Shown: positions 18,595 through 28,355, counted from the stretch's first letter. The stretch: 64,000 nucleotides of DNA from Chloroflexota bacterium (GCA_013112575.1 JABFGG010000002.1:496001-560000), one strand, 5' to 3'. Notes: generated from the letters alone by a model not told the origin. A program made the numbers and translations.

Positions 18595-21500
18595 GTGACA
18601 TCTATTCAAGACTTTAAGCTTGTCCAGGAGGCTGGGCCTTCGTCCGGAGAGGAGCTTGTCCTCGATAAGCCCGAGGTCGTCATCGGTCGCGATGAGTCTG
18701 CAGATTGGACCATTGCATTTACAGCCGTGTCACGCAATCATGCAAAAGTGTATGAAAGCGACGGCGGTTACAAGATCGAAGACATGGGCAGCAGTAATGG
18801 AACCTTTGTCAATGGGGAAAAGATTAGTTCACCGACTGAGTTGAAACCAGGTGATACCATCAAGCTGGGGCAGGCTGTGGAGATTAGTTTCCACGCTCCT
18901 CAAACTGAAACTGCTGATGAAGCAGTTGAGGAAGACAGTTTGGATTCAACTCGCTTAGAGATGCCTGCAGTTGAGGAAGCCCCCGTAGCTGAGGCGGACG
19001 CGACGGTTGAGCGCAAGATCGAAGTGCCTAATGAGCAGGCGCAGACGGTCATTGGTGAGGTTCTACCAGAAATGGTGGCTGCACCAGATACTCCTGCTGA
19101 GTTGTCCGTAACTGTCGCTGGTGCGACACCTGAATCTTATTCGCTAACTAAAAACTCAATCACGATTGGGCGATCTGACGATAACGATGTTGTCATTAAT
19201 TCACCAATTGTGTCGCGTCACCATGCTCGCCTTGACTTGGCCGATGGTGGCTACCAGATCACTGCATTACCCGAAGCCAGCAACCCTGTTTATGTAGGTG
19301 GCAGTGAGGTAAAAGGGGCTGCTGCCCGTTTACGACATAACGATAAATTACGCATTGGGGGTCAGGACCCTGGCCGCTTGGTCAGTATGACTTACGTCTC
19401 GCCTTCAGAAGCACCGGTTGGCGAAGCCATAGAAATCACTTTTGATGAAGATAACCTTGTTGCAATTGGCCGCGACTCTTCAAATGAAGTTACCCTCGCC
19501 ACTCCTCAAGTCTCGCGCTATCATGCTCAGATCGAGAAAGTTGGGCAGCGTTTCCGATTAAAGGATCTAAACAGTTCAAATGGCACCTTTGTCAATGACC
19601 AGCGGGTAGAAGGTGAAGTGTGGCTTACCCAGGATGACGTTGTGCGTATTGGCCCTTATCGCTTTGATATGGGTGTTGAGAGCCTGGCGCAATACGACGA
19701 ATCTGGTGAGATCCACGTAGACGTTTACGGTCTCAACAAGTGGGTTCGTTCTGACCTCAACATCTTGCAAGATATTTCCCTGGCGATCAACCCACGCGAA
19801 TTTGTGGTTGTTGTAGGCCAGAGCGGTGGTGGTAAATCCACACTCGTAGATTCGATCGCCGGTTATCGCCCGGCAACACATGGCCAGGTTTTGGTCAATG
19901 GCATCAACGTATACGAGAACTTTGACGCCATCCGCAACATCATTGGATTTGTGCCACAAAAAGACATCATCCATATGGAATTGACTGTCTTTGATGCCTT
20001 GGACTACACGGCACAGTTGCGTATGCCGCCGGATACAACTAAAGAAGAGCGACACCAACGCGTGATGGAAGTAATGGAAGAGTTGGATATTTCCCATCGT
20101 AAAGATAACAAGATCAGTGCCCTGAGTGGTGGACAACAGAAACGTGTGTCCATTGGCGTTGAGCTGCTTACGAAACCCAGCTTGTTCTTTTTGGATGAGC
20201 CTTCTTCTGGGTTGGACCCCGGCACCGAAACATCGCTGATGCATTTGATGCGACGCTTGGCCGACCAGGGGCGCACAATCCTTTTGATCACACATGCTAC
20301 AAAGAACGTTGTATTAGCAGATAAGGTTGTGTTTCTCGCCCGCGGCGGCCATCTGGTGTGGTATGGCCCACCGGATGAAGCCTTGACTTACTTCAACCAA
20401 TATCGTTCGGAGCGTGAACAGCGCACCAGCGATATGGAGTTTGATCAGATCTATGCAATTCTGGATGATTCTTCAAAAGGTTCGCCAGAGGAATGGGGCG
20501 AACGTTACAAACAGCATCCAGCCTATCAGGAAAATGTTGTGCAGCCACTTACGGTGCGTAGCCAGCAATCCTCTGGCACTCCCTCTGTGGGAGATACTGC
20601 CCAACCTGTAGATAAATCCGCTCAACAATCTGTGTTAGGAGCTGGACGTAAACAAGTATCGGCTTTTAAGCAATTCTTGATACTTTCACAGCGCAACATC
20701 AAGATCCTTGTTCAAGATCGCTTTAGTCTGGCGCTGATGCTGGCGGCAGCCCCGATTGTAAGTTTGTTGGATGTGGTCTTGGCATTATTGCTTGGAAACA
20801 ATCCCTTTGATTTCTGGGAAGGGGTCATGACGAGCGTGGTCATCACGACCTTCCTGATAACTATTTATGGTGTTTTGGTAGGGGGATTGGCACAAATGAG
20901 AGAGATCGTTAAAGAAGGCGACATCTATAAACGTGAGCGCCTGGTAAACCTTAAGATTCTGCCTTACGTTTTATCTAAGGTATGGGTAGCAGCATTATTG
21001 GCTTTATACCAGGCTGGCGCTTATACGATTGTGCGCCATCTTGCCTTTGACATGCCCGGAGGTATCACTGAGTTTCTGCTGTTCTACATCACGTTAACCA
21101 TTGGAACATTTGCCGGTATGATGATCGGCTTGTTCTCGTCCGCCGTTGCTCCCAACGCAAACTCAGCGCCCCTGATTGTCATCTTGCTCATGTTGCCCCA
21201 GATCGTTATCGGTGGCGCATTGGTACCCATGCCTCGCTTTGTGAGTGCTATAACGACAACCAGTTGGACATTTGAAGGCTTGATGTCTATTTCGGGATCT
21301 GGCTCTGACCTGGTGGGTGATACTTGCTGGCAAGAATTAAGCTACGAAGATCATGCCAACATGACGCTTGATCAGAAAAATGCGAACTGCGATTGTCTGG
21401 GCTTAAATTCTGTGCGCCAGGACCGCTGCGATTTTCCAGGGATTGGTGTCTTTTACCAACCCATTGTAGATGAGCCTTTCCCACCGCCGCCCGGTGACCC

Positions 21501-21915
21501 GCCAGTTAAGCCTGATGATCCGAATATACCCGACCCGCCTCCTGAGCCGGTAGATCAATCAGATACTGTCGCGGTGGCAGAGTATCTGCAAGCTCTGCAG
21601 GTCTATCAAGATGAAGTTCAGCAGCTCCAGGTTGATGCCGGAAGTGATTTTGCTGTGTATGAACAGGAAATTACTCTCTATCAGGCCCGGGCGGTTGAAT
21701 ATAACCAGGCTTTGGGTATCTCTCAGGGCATCATGGCAGGTGCTGAAGGAACGTTGCGTGCTTTCCATCGTGACCTGGGTTGGTCCTTTGTTGATAAAAC
21801 GGACACTGGAGCATATTTCCTGAAGCTTGTATCAACCTGGATGGCTCAAGGTGTCTACATCACAATATTGTTTGTGGCCATTCTTATCCTCCAGAAACGC
21901 AAGGATACAACTTAG
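18595..21915 (+). CDS. ABC-2 exporter half-transporter with three N-terminal FHA domains
   Basis: Fused ABC exporter (1106 aa) of the ABCG/White layout with a phosphothreonine-reading front end. Three FHA domains lie near residues 20-95, 170-250 and 275-350, with the binding motifs SRNHA, SRHHA and SRYHA; the first and third also end in SSNGTFVN. The ATPase follows: Walker A GQSGGGKST near 402, signature LSGGQQKR, Walker B LFFLDEPSSGLDP. The C-terminal ABC-2 membrane domain has about six segments, with a roughly 150-residue external insert between the last two. The insert holds a Cys-rich stretch, a proline-rich stretch and a helical Gln/Tyr-rich part. Start is GTG at 18595 with AAAGGAAG upstream. 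The next genes encode a lipoprotein and a Ser/Thr kinase, so activity is probably switched by phosphorylation read through the FHA domains. The cargo is unknown. Confidence 0.9.
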   Translation: MTSIQDFKLVQEAGPSSGEELVLDKPEVVIGRDESADWTIAFTAVSRNHAKVYESDGGYKIEDMGSSNGTFVNGEKISSPTELKPGDTIKLGQAVEISFHAPQTETADEAVEEDSLDSTRLEMPAVEEAPVAEADATVERKIEVPNEQAQTVIGEVLPEMVAAPDTPAELSVTVAGATPESYSLTKNSITIGRSDDNDVVINSPIVSRHHARLDLADGGYQITALPEASNPVYVGGSEVKGAAARLRHNDKLRIGGQDPGRLVSMTYVSPSEAPVGEAIEITFDEDNLVAIGRDSSNEVTLATPQVSRYHAQIEKVGQRFRLKDLNSSNGTFVNDQRVEGEVWLTQDDVVRIGPYRFDMGVESLAQYDESGEIHVDVYGLNKWVRSDLNILQDISLAINPREFVVVVGQSGGGKSTLVDSIAGYRPATHGQVLVNGINVYENFDAIRNIIGFVPQKDIIHMELTVFDALDYTAQLRMPPDTTKEERHQRVMEVMEELDISHRKDNKISALSGGQQKRVSIGVELLTKPSLFFLDEPSSGLDPGTETSLMHLMRRLADQGRTILLITHATKNVVLADKVVFLARGGHLVWYGPPDEALTYFNQYRSEREQRTSDMEFDQIYAILDDSSKGSPEEWGERYKQHPAYQENVVQPLTVRSQQSSGTPSVGDTAQPVDKSAQQSVLGAGRKQVSAFKQFLILSQRNIKILVQDRFSLALMLAAAPIVSLLDVVLALLLGNNPFDFWEGVMTSVVITTFLITIYGVLVGGLAQMREIVKEGDIYKRERLVNLKILPYVLSKVWVAALLALYQAGAYTIVRHLAFDMPGGITEFLLFYITLTIGTFAGMMIGLFSSAVAPNANSAPLIVILLMLPQIVIGGALVPMPRFVSAITTTSWTFEGLMSISGSGSDLVGDTCWQELSYEDHANMTLDQKNANCDCLGLNSVRQDRCDFPGIGVFYQPIVDEPFPPPPGDPPVKPDDPNIPDPPPEPVDQSDTVAVAEYLQALQVYQDEVQQLQVDAGSDFAVYEQEITLYQARAVEYNQALGISQGIMAGAEGTLRAFHRDLGWSFVDKTDTGAYFLKLVSTWMAQGVYITILFVAILILQKRKDTT

Positions 21916-21923
21916 GATCAGTT

Positions 21924-22892
21924 ATGAAACCAAATCGTATATTCCTGATCATTGGATTGTTGATCGCTGTTTCTCTAGCCTGTGCGTCCGGTGGTAGCTC
22001 AGAGGCAGACGAGACTGCTGCTGCAATCCGGACAGAAATTGCAGCAGGTGGCGGAGATACTGAGAATGGTCTCGGCCCGAATATTGAAACTGTGCAGGCA
22101 CAGCAGACTCAGGATGCTGCAATTGCCCAGGAAACTCAAGCTGCATTGGATGCACAAAATGCGGGAGATGTTGCTGCGACGGAACAAGCCGTTGCGCCTA
22201 TCCTGGCTGAGTTGCCCACTTATGGCGTTTCCCCCGATGAGGGCCGTATAGCTTGGATTCATCCACCTGAGACGTTGGAGATCTCCGGCTACCTCCAATA
22301 CGATTATAAGAATCGTTTTGCAGGTACAGTTGCCACAGATTTTGTCGTTTCAACAGACATTACATGGGATACTTCGGGCGGTCTGGCTGGCTGTGGCTTT
22401 GCCTTACGCGCTGACGGCAATGTTGATGCCTTAAATTCGTATTTGGCGATTGCCAGCCGTGGAGGTAATGGACGCGTTGAGTTCGCCTCGATTGTAGAAG
22501 GGGAACTCAAAAACTTCAAAGACTTGTATGCCTATGGAATTGACCCAAATTTTCAGTGGCAAAACAATACGACGAATACACTAGCAATTGTAGGAAGGGG
22601 TGGTACTTTTGAGGTCTACACCAATGGCGTAAAGATTGGTGAAATTATGGCAGGTGACCCGCCCCCGCGACCCAATGTACCTGCGCCGCCCGCTGGAGCC
22701 CCACAAACTGACATCGATGCTTACAATGAGGCACTTAATGCTTCCAATGCTAGTTATCAGGCACAGCTTGCGGCCTACTCTGGGGATGTACCTTTCTTTG
22801 AGAAAGGTTTCATTGCGATGCTTGCCTTGAGTGAATCGGGCATAACGAACTGCCAGTTCGATAACACCTGGCTGTTCTTGATTGAAAACTAG
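21924..22892 (+). CDS. Surface lipoprotein with a lectin-like jelly-roll domain
   Basis: Exported protein of 322 aa, starting 8 bp after the exporter gene. The N-terminus is a lipoprotein-like signal (IGLLIAVSLACAS) whose lipobox is imperfect. Then follows an Ala/Gln/Glu-rich helical region (about 25-95). Residues 105-240 look like a concanavalin-type jelly roll, with the pattern NTLAIVGRGGTFEVYTNG that is common in Chloroflexi surface and kinase ectodomains. Near residue 245 a proline-rich stretch (PPPRPNVPAPP) leads into a short helical segment, which closely resembles the external insert of the exporter encoded just upstream. The protein is likely an extracellular partner of that exporter. 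I do not recognise a named family for the whole protein. Confidence 0.7.
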   Translation: MKPNRIFLIIGLLIAVSLACASGGSSEADETAAAIRTEIAAGGGDTENGLGPNIETVQAQQTQDAAIAQETQAALDAQNAGDVAATEQAVAPILAELPTYGVSPDEGRIAWIHPPETLEISGYLQYDYKNRFAGTVATDFVVSTDITWDTSGGLAGCGFALRADGNVDALNSYLAIASRGGNGRVEFASIVEGELKNFKDLYAYGIDPNFQWQNNTTNTLAIVGRGGTFEVYTNGVKIGEIMAGDPPPRPNVPAPPAGAPQTDIDAYNEALNASNASYQAQLAAYSGDVPFFEKGFIAMLALSESGITNCQFDNTWLFLIEN

Positions 22893-22930
22893 ACTAAAAA
22901 AGAAGAACCGTATTAATCGGAGGAGAGCTT

Positions 22931-24568
22931 ATGGCTGGACCTAGCTGGGTCGGCAAAAAACTGAGTGACCGGTACGAGATCGAAGACCTGCTAGGGCAGG
23001 GTGGCATGTCGGCCGTATACAAAGCTAACGACCCCAACTTACGCCGCACTGTTGCGGTCAAATTGATTCATTCCCATTTATCGGAAGATGCCCAATTCGT
23101 CAGTCGCTTTGAGGAAGAAGCTGCTGCGGTGGCACAATTACGTCATCCCAACATCATTCAGGTATATGATTTTTCGAATGATGAAGAGACTTACTACATG
23201 GTCTTGGAGTTCCTGGCTGGCGAGACTCTACAAGAACGCCAGAAGCGTCTCTCTGCAGGAAAAAAGCGCGTGGCCAATAAGGAAGCTATCGAGAACATTG
23301 CCAGCATATGTGATGCCCTGGATTACGCTCACAATCGTGGCATGATTCACCGCGATATCAAACCGGCCAATATCATGATCAATGTGCAGGGCGACGCCAT
23401 CCTGATGGATTTTGGTGTTGCCAAGATTGTGGGGGGAAAGCAACATACAGCTACCGGCGCAGTGGTCGGCACGGCCCTTTACATGTCTCCCGAGCAGATC
23501 AAAGGCGAGGAAGCTGATCGCCGTGTTGATATTTATGCTCTGGGCGTAACCCTTTATGAGATGTTGACAGGCAGCCCTCCATTTGAGGCAGATTCTGCCA
23601 TGTCCACACTGATGATGCACGTCAATGATCCGGTACCCGATATTCGTAAGGTCAATCCCGATGTGCCAGCTTCATTAGTTCAGGTCGTGGGTAAAGCTTT
23701 GGCAAAAGACAAGAACCAGCGTTACCAGACTGCCAAGGAATTTGCGGATGCATTGCGTGGCATTGACCTCTCAAAGGCTGATGCAGAAGATGTCGGCGCC
23801 ACAATGGTGGAAACCCCTGCAGACGCAGGTGCTACCATGGTTGAAACACCAGCCGTGGATGCTGGTGCTACAATGGTCGAACAGGAGACCGCAGCCCCAG
23901 GGGCAACCATGGTTGAGGCCACCCCAGTAGGTGCTACCGGCACAGAAGCTCCTGCTCCCCCAGTACCTCCATCTGCTACATCAGCAGGAGCGGCAGGTGG
24001 GGGAGCCCGCAAAGGGATTTTCGCTGGTGGTGCAGCCATTGCGGCGGCCGTTGTCGGTTGTATCGTAATCGCTGGTATCGGCTACTTTGCATATACTCAG
24101 TTTTCGGGTGGTGGTGGCACAACGGCCGATCCTACAGCTACAGAAGCAGCCGTTGTGGTTGAAGAACCGACGGAAACTACAGCCCCGCTTCCAACAGATA
24201 CAACAGGACCACCTACAGAAACTTTGCCGCCTACAGAGATTCCAACTGCAACGGTACCTCCTGGCTTTCAGGTTCGTATCCGGAGCATCACTTTAGAAAA
24301 TGGCACTTACGTTGTCGAGTATGAGACCTTTGAATACATGGAAGGCCCAGATATGCACATTCACTTCTTTTGGGATACCGTGGCACCTGAACAGGCTGGT
24401 TCACCGGGTAGTGGTCCATGGGCATTGTACAGAGGCCCACGACCATTTACGCAATATACAACTGGCAACCAACCCGCCGGTGCAACTCAAATTTGTGCCC
24501 TGGTAGCAAATGCCAATCACAGTGTGATCGCAGATTCGGGTAATTGTTACGATCTACCTGAAGGGTAA
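22931..24568 (+). CDS. Membrane Ser/Thr protein kinase (PknB-like) with TMVE repeats
   Basis: Eukaryotic-type kinase of 545 aa. The catalytic domain (about 12-275) is complete: glycine loop GQGGMSAVY, ATP-binding Lys in VAVKLIH, catalytic loop HRDIKPANIM, DFG in MDFGVAK, and the activation segment ending in GTALYMSPEQ. A linker (about 287-340) carries four exact copies of GATMVE plus a degenerate fifth. One membrane helix lies near 361-390, followed by a Thr/Pro-rich external stalk and a C-terminal domain of about 110 residues. The Thr of each repeat has Glu at +3, a spacing that FHA domains can recognise, so the repeats may be autophosphorylated docking sites for the three-FHA exporter encoded two genes upstream. 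The start has GGAGGAG upstream. It is the last gene before a strong terminator. Confidence 0.92.
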   Translation: MAGPSWVGKKLSDRYEIEDLLGQGGMSAVYKANDPNLRRTVAVKLIHSHLSEDAQFVSRFEEEAAAVAQLRHPNIIQVYDFSNDEETYYMVLEFLAGETLQERQKRLSAGKKRVANKEAIENIASICDALDYAHNRGMIHRDIKPANIMINVQGDAILMDFGVAKIVGGKQHTATGAVVGTALYMSPEQIKGEEADRRVDIYALGVTLYEMLTGSPPFEADSAMSTLMMHVNDPVPDIRKVNPDVPASLVQVVGKALAKDKNQRYQTAKEFADALRGIDLSKADAEDVGATMVETPADAGATMVETPAVDAGATMVEQETAAPGATMVEATPVGATGTEAPAPPVPPSATSAGAAGGGARKGIFAGGAAIAAAVVGCIVIAGIGYFAYTQFSGGGGTTADPTATEAAVVVEEPTETTAPLPTDTTGPPTETLPPTEIPTATVPPGFQVRIRSITLENGTYVVEYETFEYMEGPDMHIHFFWDTVAPEQAGSPGSGPWALYRGPRPFTQYTTGNQPAGATQICALVANANHSVIADSGNCYDLPEG

Positions 24569-24587
24569 TCTGACTTTTTTCAGAATC

Positions 24588-24620
24588 AAAAGCCCTGCCG
24601 TTTCTGGCAGGGCTTTTTTT
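24588..24620. terminator. Bidirectional rho-independent terminator
   Basis: A 12-bp stem (AAAAGCCCTGCC with GGCAGGGCTTTT) with a 6-base loop is followed by Ts on the plus strand and, because the left arm begins with As, also by Ts on the minus strand. It serves the kinase operon and the convergent gene ending at 24635. Confidence 0.92.
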
Positions 24621-24634
24621 GTTGAGCTTTAGCG

Positions 24635-25459
24635 CTATTCTTTTTGAGTGATGTACTCCCAGCCGCGCATGATCAGCGCAATTTGTGCCACTATCAGCCA
24701 AATTATGAAGAAACCCGCTATCCACGTGGCAGTACGAATCGAATTGTCTATCCGTTCACTGGCGTTTTCCAGGTTGTTCTCAATTTCTTCAAGAAGCACA
24801 TCGTAATCGGTGATAAGCGTTTCGGCTTCTCCTATGCTGGTCTGGATTTCATCAAGACTTTCGCTCAGGCCACTTACATTTGATTCAACCAAACTTAGAT
24901 TAGCTTGTAAGACTTCAAGGTTATCTTGCATATCCTCAAAGGCAGGTGTAAGTCCATCCAGAGTAGAGGATATCTCCCCAATGCTTTCCGGCATAGGTAT
25001 ATCTGGATTGTAGGAAACCCCAGTAAGAAATGAGAGACCGTTTAATGTGCGCAAAACACCCTCGATTACCTGTGCGCTCTCCTGGGCAGTAACCAGTGAC
25101 TCTTGAGTAGAGCCGATTACTTCTGGCAGGTTTTCCCCCGCAATGCTGCCCAGGTTGCCAACCAGATCGTCTGTATCTTGCAGTGTCCCTCCCACGTCTT
25201 CCACAGTTGTTGTCACAACACTTAGTGAAGTATCTGCTTTTTCAAGTACATTGTTGGCTGTTGTCAAACTCTGACGTGTGATCTGTACTGCAGAAAGCGT
25301 GGTAGCGACAAGCTCTGTTGAGCTTGTCCTTAGCTGTTGACTGGCACCAGATAATCTCGACAGACCAACGATGCTCAACACTAGCGCCGCGGTTGACGTG
25401 GCTAACAAAAGGAAACCAAAGATGCGTTTGAGGGCGCTCAGGTTATTGCGCATAGTCAT
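24635..25459 (-). CDS. Two-helix membrane protein with a long coiled coil, function unknown
   Basis: Protein of about 274 aa with a hydrophobic segment near the N-terminus (FGFLLLATSTAALVLSIVGL) and another near the C-terminus (TWIAGFFIIWLIVAQIALIM). Between them lies a region rich in heptad-like Leu/Val/Ile with many Ser, Thr and Glu, strongly suggesting a long extracytoplasmic coiled coil anchored at both ends. No catalytic motif is visible and I do not recognise a family. The start is uncertain: ATG 25459 and ATG 25453 lack a good ribosome site, and an in-frame TTG lies at 25468. The AAGGAG at about 25500 faces a short overlapping reading frame instead. Confidence 0.6.
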   Translation of the reverse strand: MTMRNNLSALKRIFGFLLLATSTAALVLSIVGLSRLSGASQQLRTSSTELVATTLSAVQITRQSLTTANNVLEKADTSLSVVTTTVEDVGGTLQDTDDLVGNLGSIAGENLPEVIGSTQESLVTAQESAQVIEGVLRTLNGLSFLTGVSYNPDIPMPESIGEISSTLDGLTPAFEDMQDNLEVLQANLSLVESNVSGLSESLDEIQTSIGEAETLITDYDVLLEEIENNLENASERIDNSIRTATWIAGFFIIWLIVAQIALIMRGWEYITQKE

Positions 25460-25728
25460 TAAATCCAAATAGAGTGAAATTCAAAATACTCTCCTTCATA
25501 ACAAAAGCACCTGCAAGTGAGTTGGTAGGGCAGCAGGTAGATAAAAAGTTAGGGCTACTCACTCCGAAAGAGTTACCCAATTCAGGACCATTATAGCGGT
25601 TATTCACTACACACAATCAGTGAAGCAAAAAATCCTGAAATAAAAAGATGCGCATAGCCATTGATGTACAAAAAAAACAGTTCAAGTTTCCAAAAGAAAA
25701 AGAGGGAGATTTAATAATCCTGTAAAGT

Positions 25729-25741
25729 TTGTAATATACAA
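25729..25741. promoter_or_regulatory. Palindrome upstream of msrA
   Basis: TTGTAATATACAA (5-base arms with a 3-base centre) lies about 30 bp before the msrA start, in an AT-rich stretch that probably carries its promoter. The rest of the gap 25460-25771 holds a small hairpin (ACCTGC/GCAGGT arms around 25509-25537) and no gene that I can support. Confidence 0.3.
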
Positions 25742-25771
25742 TATAACCACAAAAGATTATCGGAGGACCAT

Positions 25772-26230
25772 ATGACAAAGGCTACTTTTGGCGCGGGATG
25801 TTTCTGGGGTGTTGAGCATGCCTTTCAAAAATTGGAAGGTGTAGATTCAACCCAGGTTGGATATATGGGTGGACATACAGAAAATCCGACATACAAGGAT
25901 GTCTGTTATACAGATACGGGCCACGTGGAGGTTGTAGAAATTACATACGATCCTGATAAAGTGTCGTATGAAGATTTACTTGAGGTTTTCTGGGCCAACC
26001 ACGATCCCACTCAAGTGAACCGGCAAGGCCCTGATGTAGGGGAACAATACCGATCTGTTGTATTTGCGCATAACGAAGAACAGAAAGAACTAGCAACGCA
26101 GTCAAAAACCGAACTTGATGCCAGCGGGCGTTTTTCGCGTCCTATAGCAACTAACATTGAGGAAGCACCAGAGTTCTATCGAGCAGAAGAATACCATCAG
26201 CAATATTATGACAAGATGGGCGTGAAGTAA
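25772..26230 (+). CDS. msrA: Peptide methionine sulfoxide reductase A
   Basis: Repairs oxidised methionine (the S form of the sulfoxide) in proteins, using thioredoxin. The 152-aa protein carries the catalytic motif GCFWG, with the reactive Cys at residue 10, and the conserved segments [18 protein letters not shown] and EEYHQQYY. It lacks a C-terminal resolving Cys cluster, so recycling may use the other Cys, in the DVCYTDTGH segment. An excellent ribosome site (GGAGGA) precedes the ATG. The gene stands alone between its own promoter region and a terminator. Confidence 0.96.
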   Translation: MTKATFGAGCFWGVEHAFQKLEGVDSTQVGYMGGHTENPTYKDVCYTDTGHVEVVEITYDPDKVSYEDLLEVFWANHDPTQVNRQGPDVGEQYRSVVFAHNEEQKELATQSKTELDASGRFSRPIATNIEEAPEFYRAEEYHQQYYDKMGVK

Positions 26231-26241
26231 ATTCAGGAACC

Positions 26242-26277
26242 AAAAAAAAGAGCTTGCCTTGGCAAGCTCTTTTTTTG
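26242..26277. terminator. Bidirectional rho-independent terminator
   Basis: AAAAAAAAGAGCTTGCC pairs with GGCAAGCTCTTTTTTT around a tiny loop. The T-runs on both strands make it serve msrA and the convergent protease gene ending at 26295. Confidence 0.92.
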
Positions 26278-26294
26278 TTTAATCTGGGCTTATC

Positions 26295-28355
26295 TTAGGG
26301 CTGGAGCAAGGCCTGAATAGCTGCCTCGAGAACCGGATCGCCCTCGCTGAACAAGGTTTCTTCAGTTACTGGAACAACAACATCGGGAACAACACCTACA
26401 CCCTCAATGATGATATTTCCATCAAGATCCAGGGGCCGACCAATTGAGAAGCGAACGGTGATGCCATCCGGCATATTGAAGTCTTTCACGCTGCCAGCCA
26501 AACCGCCTGTTGGATACTGCCCAACAATGATAGCTCTGTCCTGGAGAGTCATATCGTTGGAAAAGAACTCACATGCACTGGAGCAGCTCGGGCCCACCAG
26601 AACAGCAACCTGCCCACTGTAGCGCAATTCTTCCCTGGGTGGGTAAAACACATCGGGGGTATTAGGATCAACATAGAAATCACCTATGCTCTCATCCCAG
26701 AGTGCAGTATTGCCTAATTCCAGTTCCTCCGTAAAGAAATACGCTGCCATTTGATCTGCCAGGAAGCCAAAGCCACCGCCATTTGTGCGCATATCGATGA
26801 TCAATGCAGGAATATTGTTGGTGTTCATGGTCTGGATCATGCGTTCCCACAATTGAACGGTAAGAACCTCATTATCAAAGAAACTATAGATGGCTACGTA
26901 GCCAATGCCACCATCCAGCACCTGGAATTCAACTGGTAATTCGGTTCCCGATAATCTAGCATTGAATGATGAGAAATCAAAGCTATTACGTTCCTCACTG
27001 GTAACTAATGTAATTGTTTGAACTGCGCCGTCCGGGTTTTGGTATGTCACTTCCACTTCGGTTCCCAGCGGGAAGCGAACAGCATAGCGCAGTTGCTGCA
27101 ATCGCAAAGCGTGCTGGGTACTGAACGGCGATGACCAGGGAACTGCTGCAGAAATAATATCACCAACCGGTTGTCCGTTCAGTTCAGTGATCTCTGCTCC
27201 CAACTCCACCCCAGCTAATTCTGCTGGCCCATCAGGGGTGAGGAAATTGACGATCACCGTCCCAGCATCAGTTTCCCGTATTGCCATTCCCAAACCTCCA
27301 CCAGTTTCTTCAAAGAACCGTGAAACCAGAGAATCGGTAAAGCTGAAGCCAATGTGCGCATCAGGGATAGACCACAGGAAATCCCTCATGGCCAGGCTAT
27401 AAGCATCGCCGTCATTTGCGCTGGCAGCTTCGGCAAATCGGGGGCGGAATTCTTCCTCCTTTGCATCCCAATCGATATCCTTTAGCTCTGTGAAGGAATA
27501 CTCCTCACGCATCATAGCCAGCATTTCATCAAAGGCATCAAGATAATTGAGGTCTGAAAAATCATCGAGTGCAGCACCTTCCGGCTCCAGCAAATCCATG
27601 ACAACTTCGCGAGATCGATCAAAGATGAATGGGTCTGAGTCCATATCCACCATCGTATATCCCTGCGGGATACCAACGATGGGGTCGTCTTCTGTGAACA
27701 ACATGTTATCTTCACCGAATCCGGAGGGGAAACCTTGTTGGCTATCGAATGCATAAATGATGATCTTGCCACCAATGTACTCCAGTTCGGTAGCAGCTTC
27801 TTCACTTATTTTTGTCGATACATAAGCACCTGACCAACCGCCTCCATGTAAGTCGCGGCGCTCCAGGAATGGATCTCCAAAAGCGTTCGTCCAGTAGGCT
27901 GGGGCAAAGACGAGCACCCCGGTATCTATCTCCCCATCATTGTCCACATCCCGAACGCCACCCTCTGGTTCAATGGGTAAGGAAATGCTGTAAGTAAATG
28001 GAGAGTTATAAAAATCCGAAGTAATTTGGCCAATAGTTTGCGATTCGGGCGGCATGATGTACCCGCGATCGCGATCCACAAAACCAGCCTGGTCCTCCAG
28101 GATCACAAGCGGTTGACCAACGCCAGCTGTAAAAAACGGATTAGTATAAGCAACTTCACCGGTGATTGTGACAGGGCCACCTTCATCATTCTGGATCTCT
28201 GCCAATTCGAATTGGCTCTCAATCTCACCAACAGAATCAGCTTGATTTTGGGTAGTGTCTTCGGCCTCGCCTGTGGGCTGGTCCGTAGTCCCAGAGCAGG
28301 CTGAGAGTAGCAGGCTGGCGATCAATACAACAAATACCAAGGGGCGATAACTCAT
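26295..28355 (-). CDS. S41 family peptidase (C-terminal processing protease-like), lipoprotein
   Basis: Exported serine protease of 686 aa. The signal peptide ends in a clean lipobox (LLLSAC). A beta-rich N-terminal part (about 50-250) is followed by the helical S41 N-domain, a PDZ domain near 345-400 (GLGMAI, then AELAGVELGAEITELNGQPV) and the S41 catalytic core (IIDMRTNGGG near 520; GPSCSSACEFF near 588, holding the nucleophile Ser region). It would cut exported proteins near their C-termini on the outside of the membrane. The ATG has AGGAGAA upstream. The gene is monocistronic by spacing, sharing a terminator with msrA. Confidence 0.88.
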   Translation of the reverse strand: MSYRPLVFVVLIASLLLSACSGTTDQPTGEAEDTTQNQADSVGEIESQFELAEIQNDEGGPVTITGEVAYTNPFFTAGVGQPLVILEDQAGFVDRDRGYIMPPESQTIGQITSDFYNSPFTYSISLPIEPEGGVRDVDNDGEIDTGVLVFAPAYWTNAFGDPFLERRDLHGGGWSGAYVSTKISEEAATELEYIGGKIIIYAFDSQQGFPSGFGEDNMLFTEDDPIVGIPQGYTMVDMDSDPFIFDRSREVVMDLLEPEGAALDDFSDLNYLDAFDEMLAMMREEYSFTELKDIDWDAKEEEFRPRFAEAASANDGDAYSLAMRDFLWSIPDAHIGFSFTDSLVSRFFEETGGGLGMAIRETDAGTVIVNFLTPDGPAELAGVELGAEITELNGQPVGDIISAAVPWSSPFSTQHALRLQQLRYAVRFPLGTEVEVTYQNPDGAVQTITLVTSEERNSFDFSSFNARLSGTELPVEFQVLDGGIGYVAIYSFFDNEVLTVQLWERMIQTMNTNNIPALIIDMRTNGGGFGFLADQMAAYFFTEELELGNTALWDESIGDFYVDPNTPDVFYPPREELRYSGQVAVLVGPSCSSACEFFSNDMTLQDRAIIVGQYPTGGLAGSVKDFNMPDGITVRFSIGRPLDLDGNIIIEGVGVVPDVVVPVTEETLFSEGDPVLEAAIQALLQP

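Noticed and set aside
19576..20295. 239-codon open frame on the minus strand inside the FHA-ABC gene
   Set aside because: It is antisense to the conserved ATPase domain; its residues only mirror the ABC motifs.
23794..23950. GATMVE repeats in the kinase gene as an assembly artefact
   Set aside because: The copies differ at the DNA level and in flanking residues, so they are not a simple duplicated read segment.
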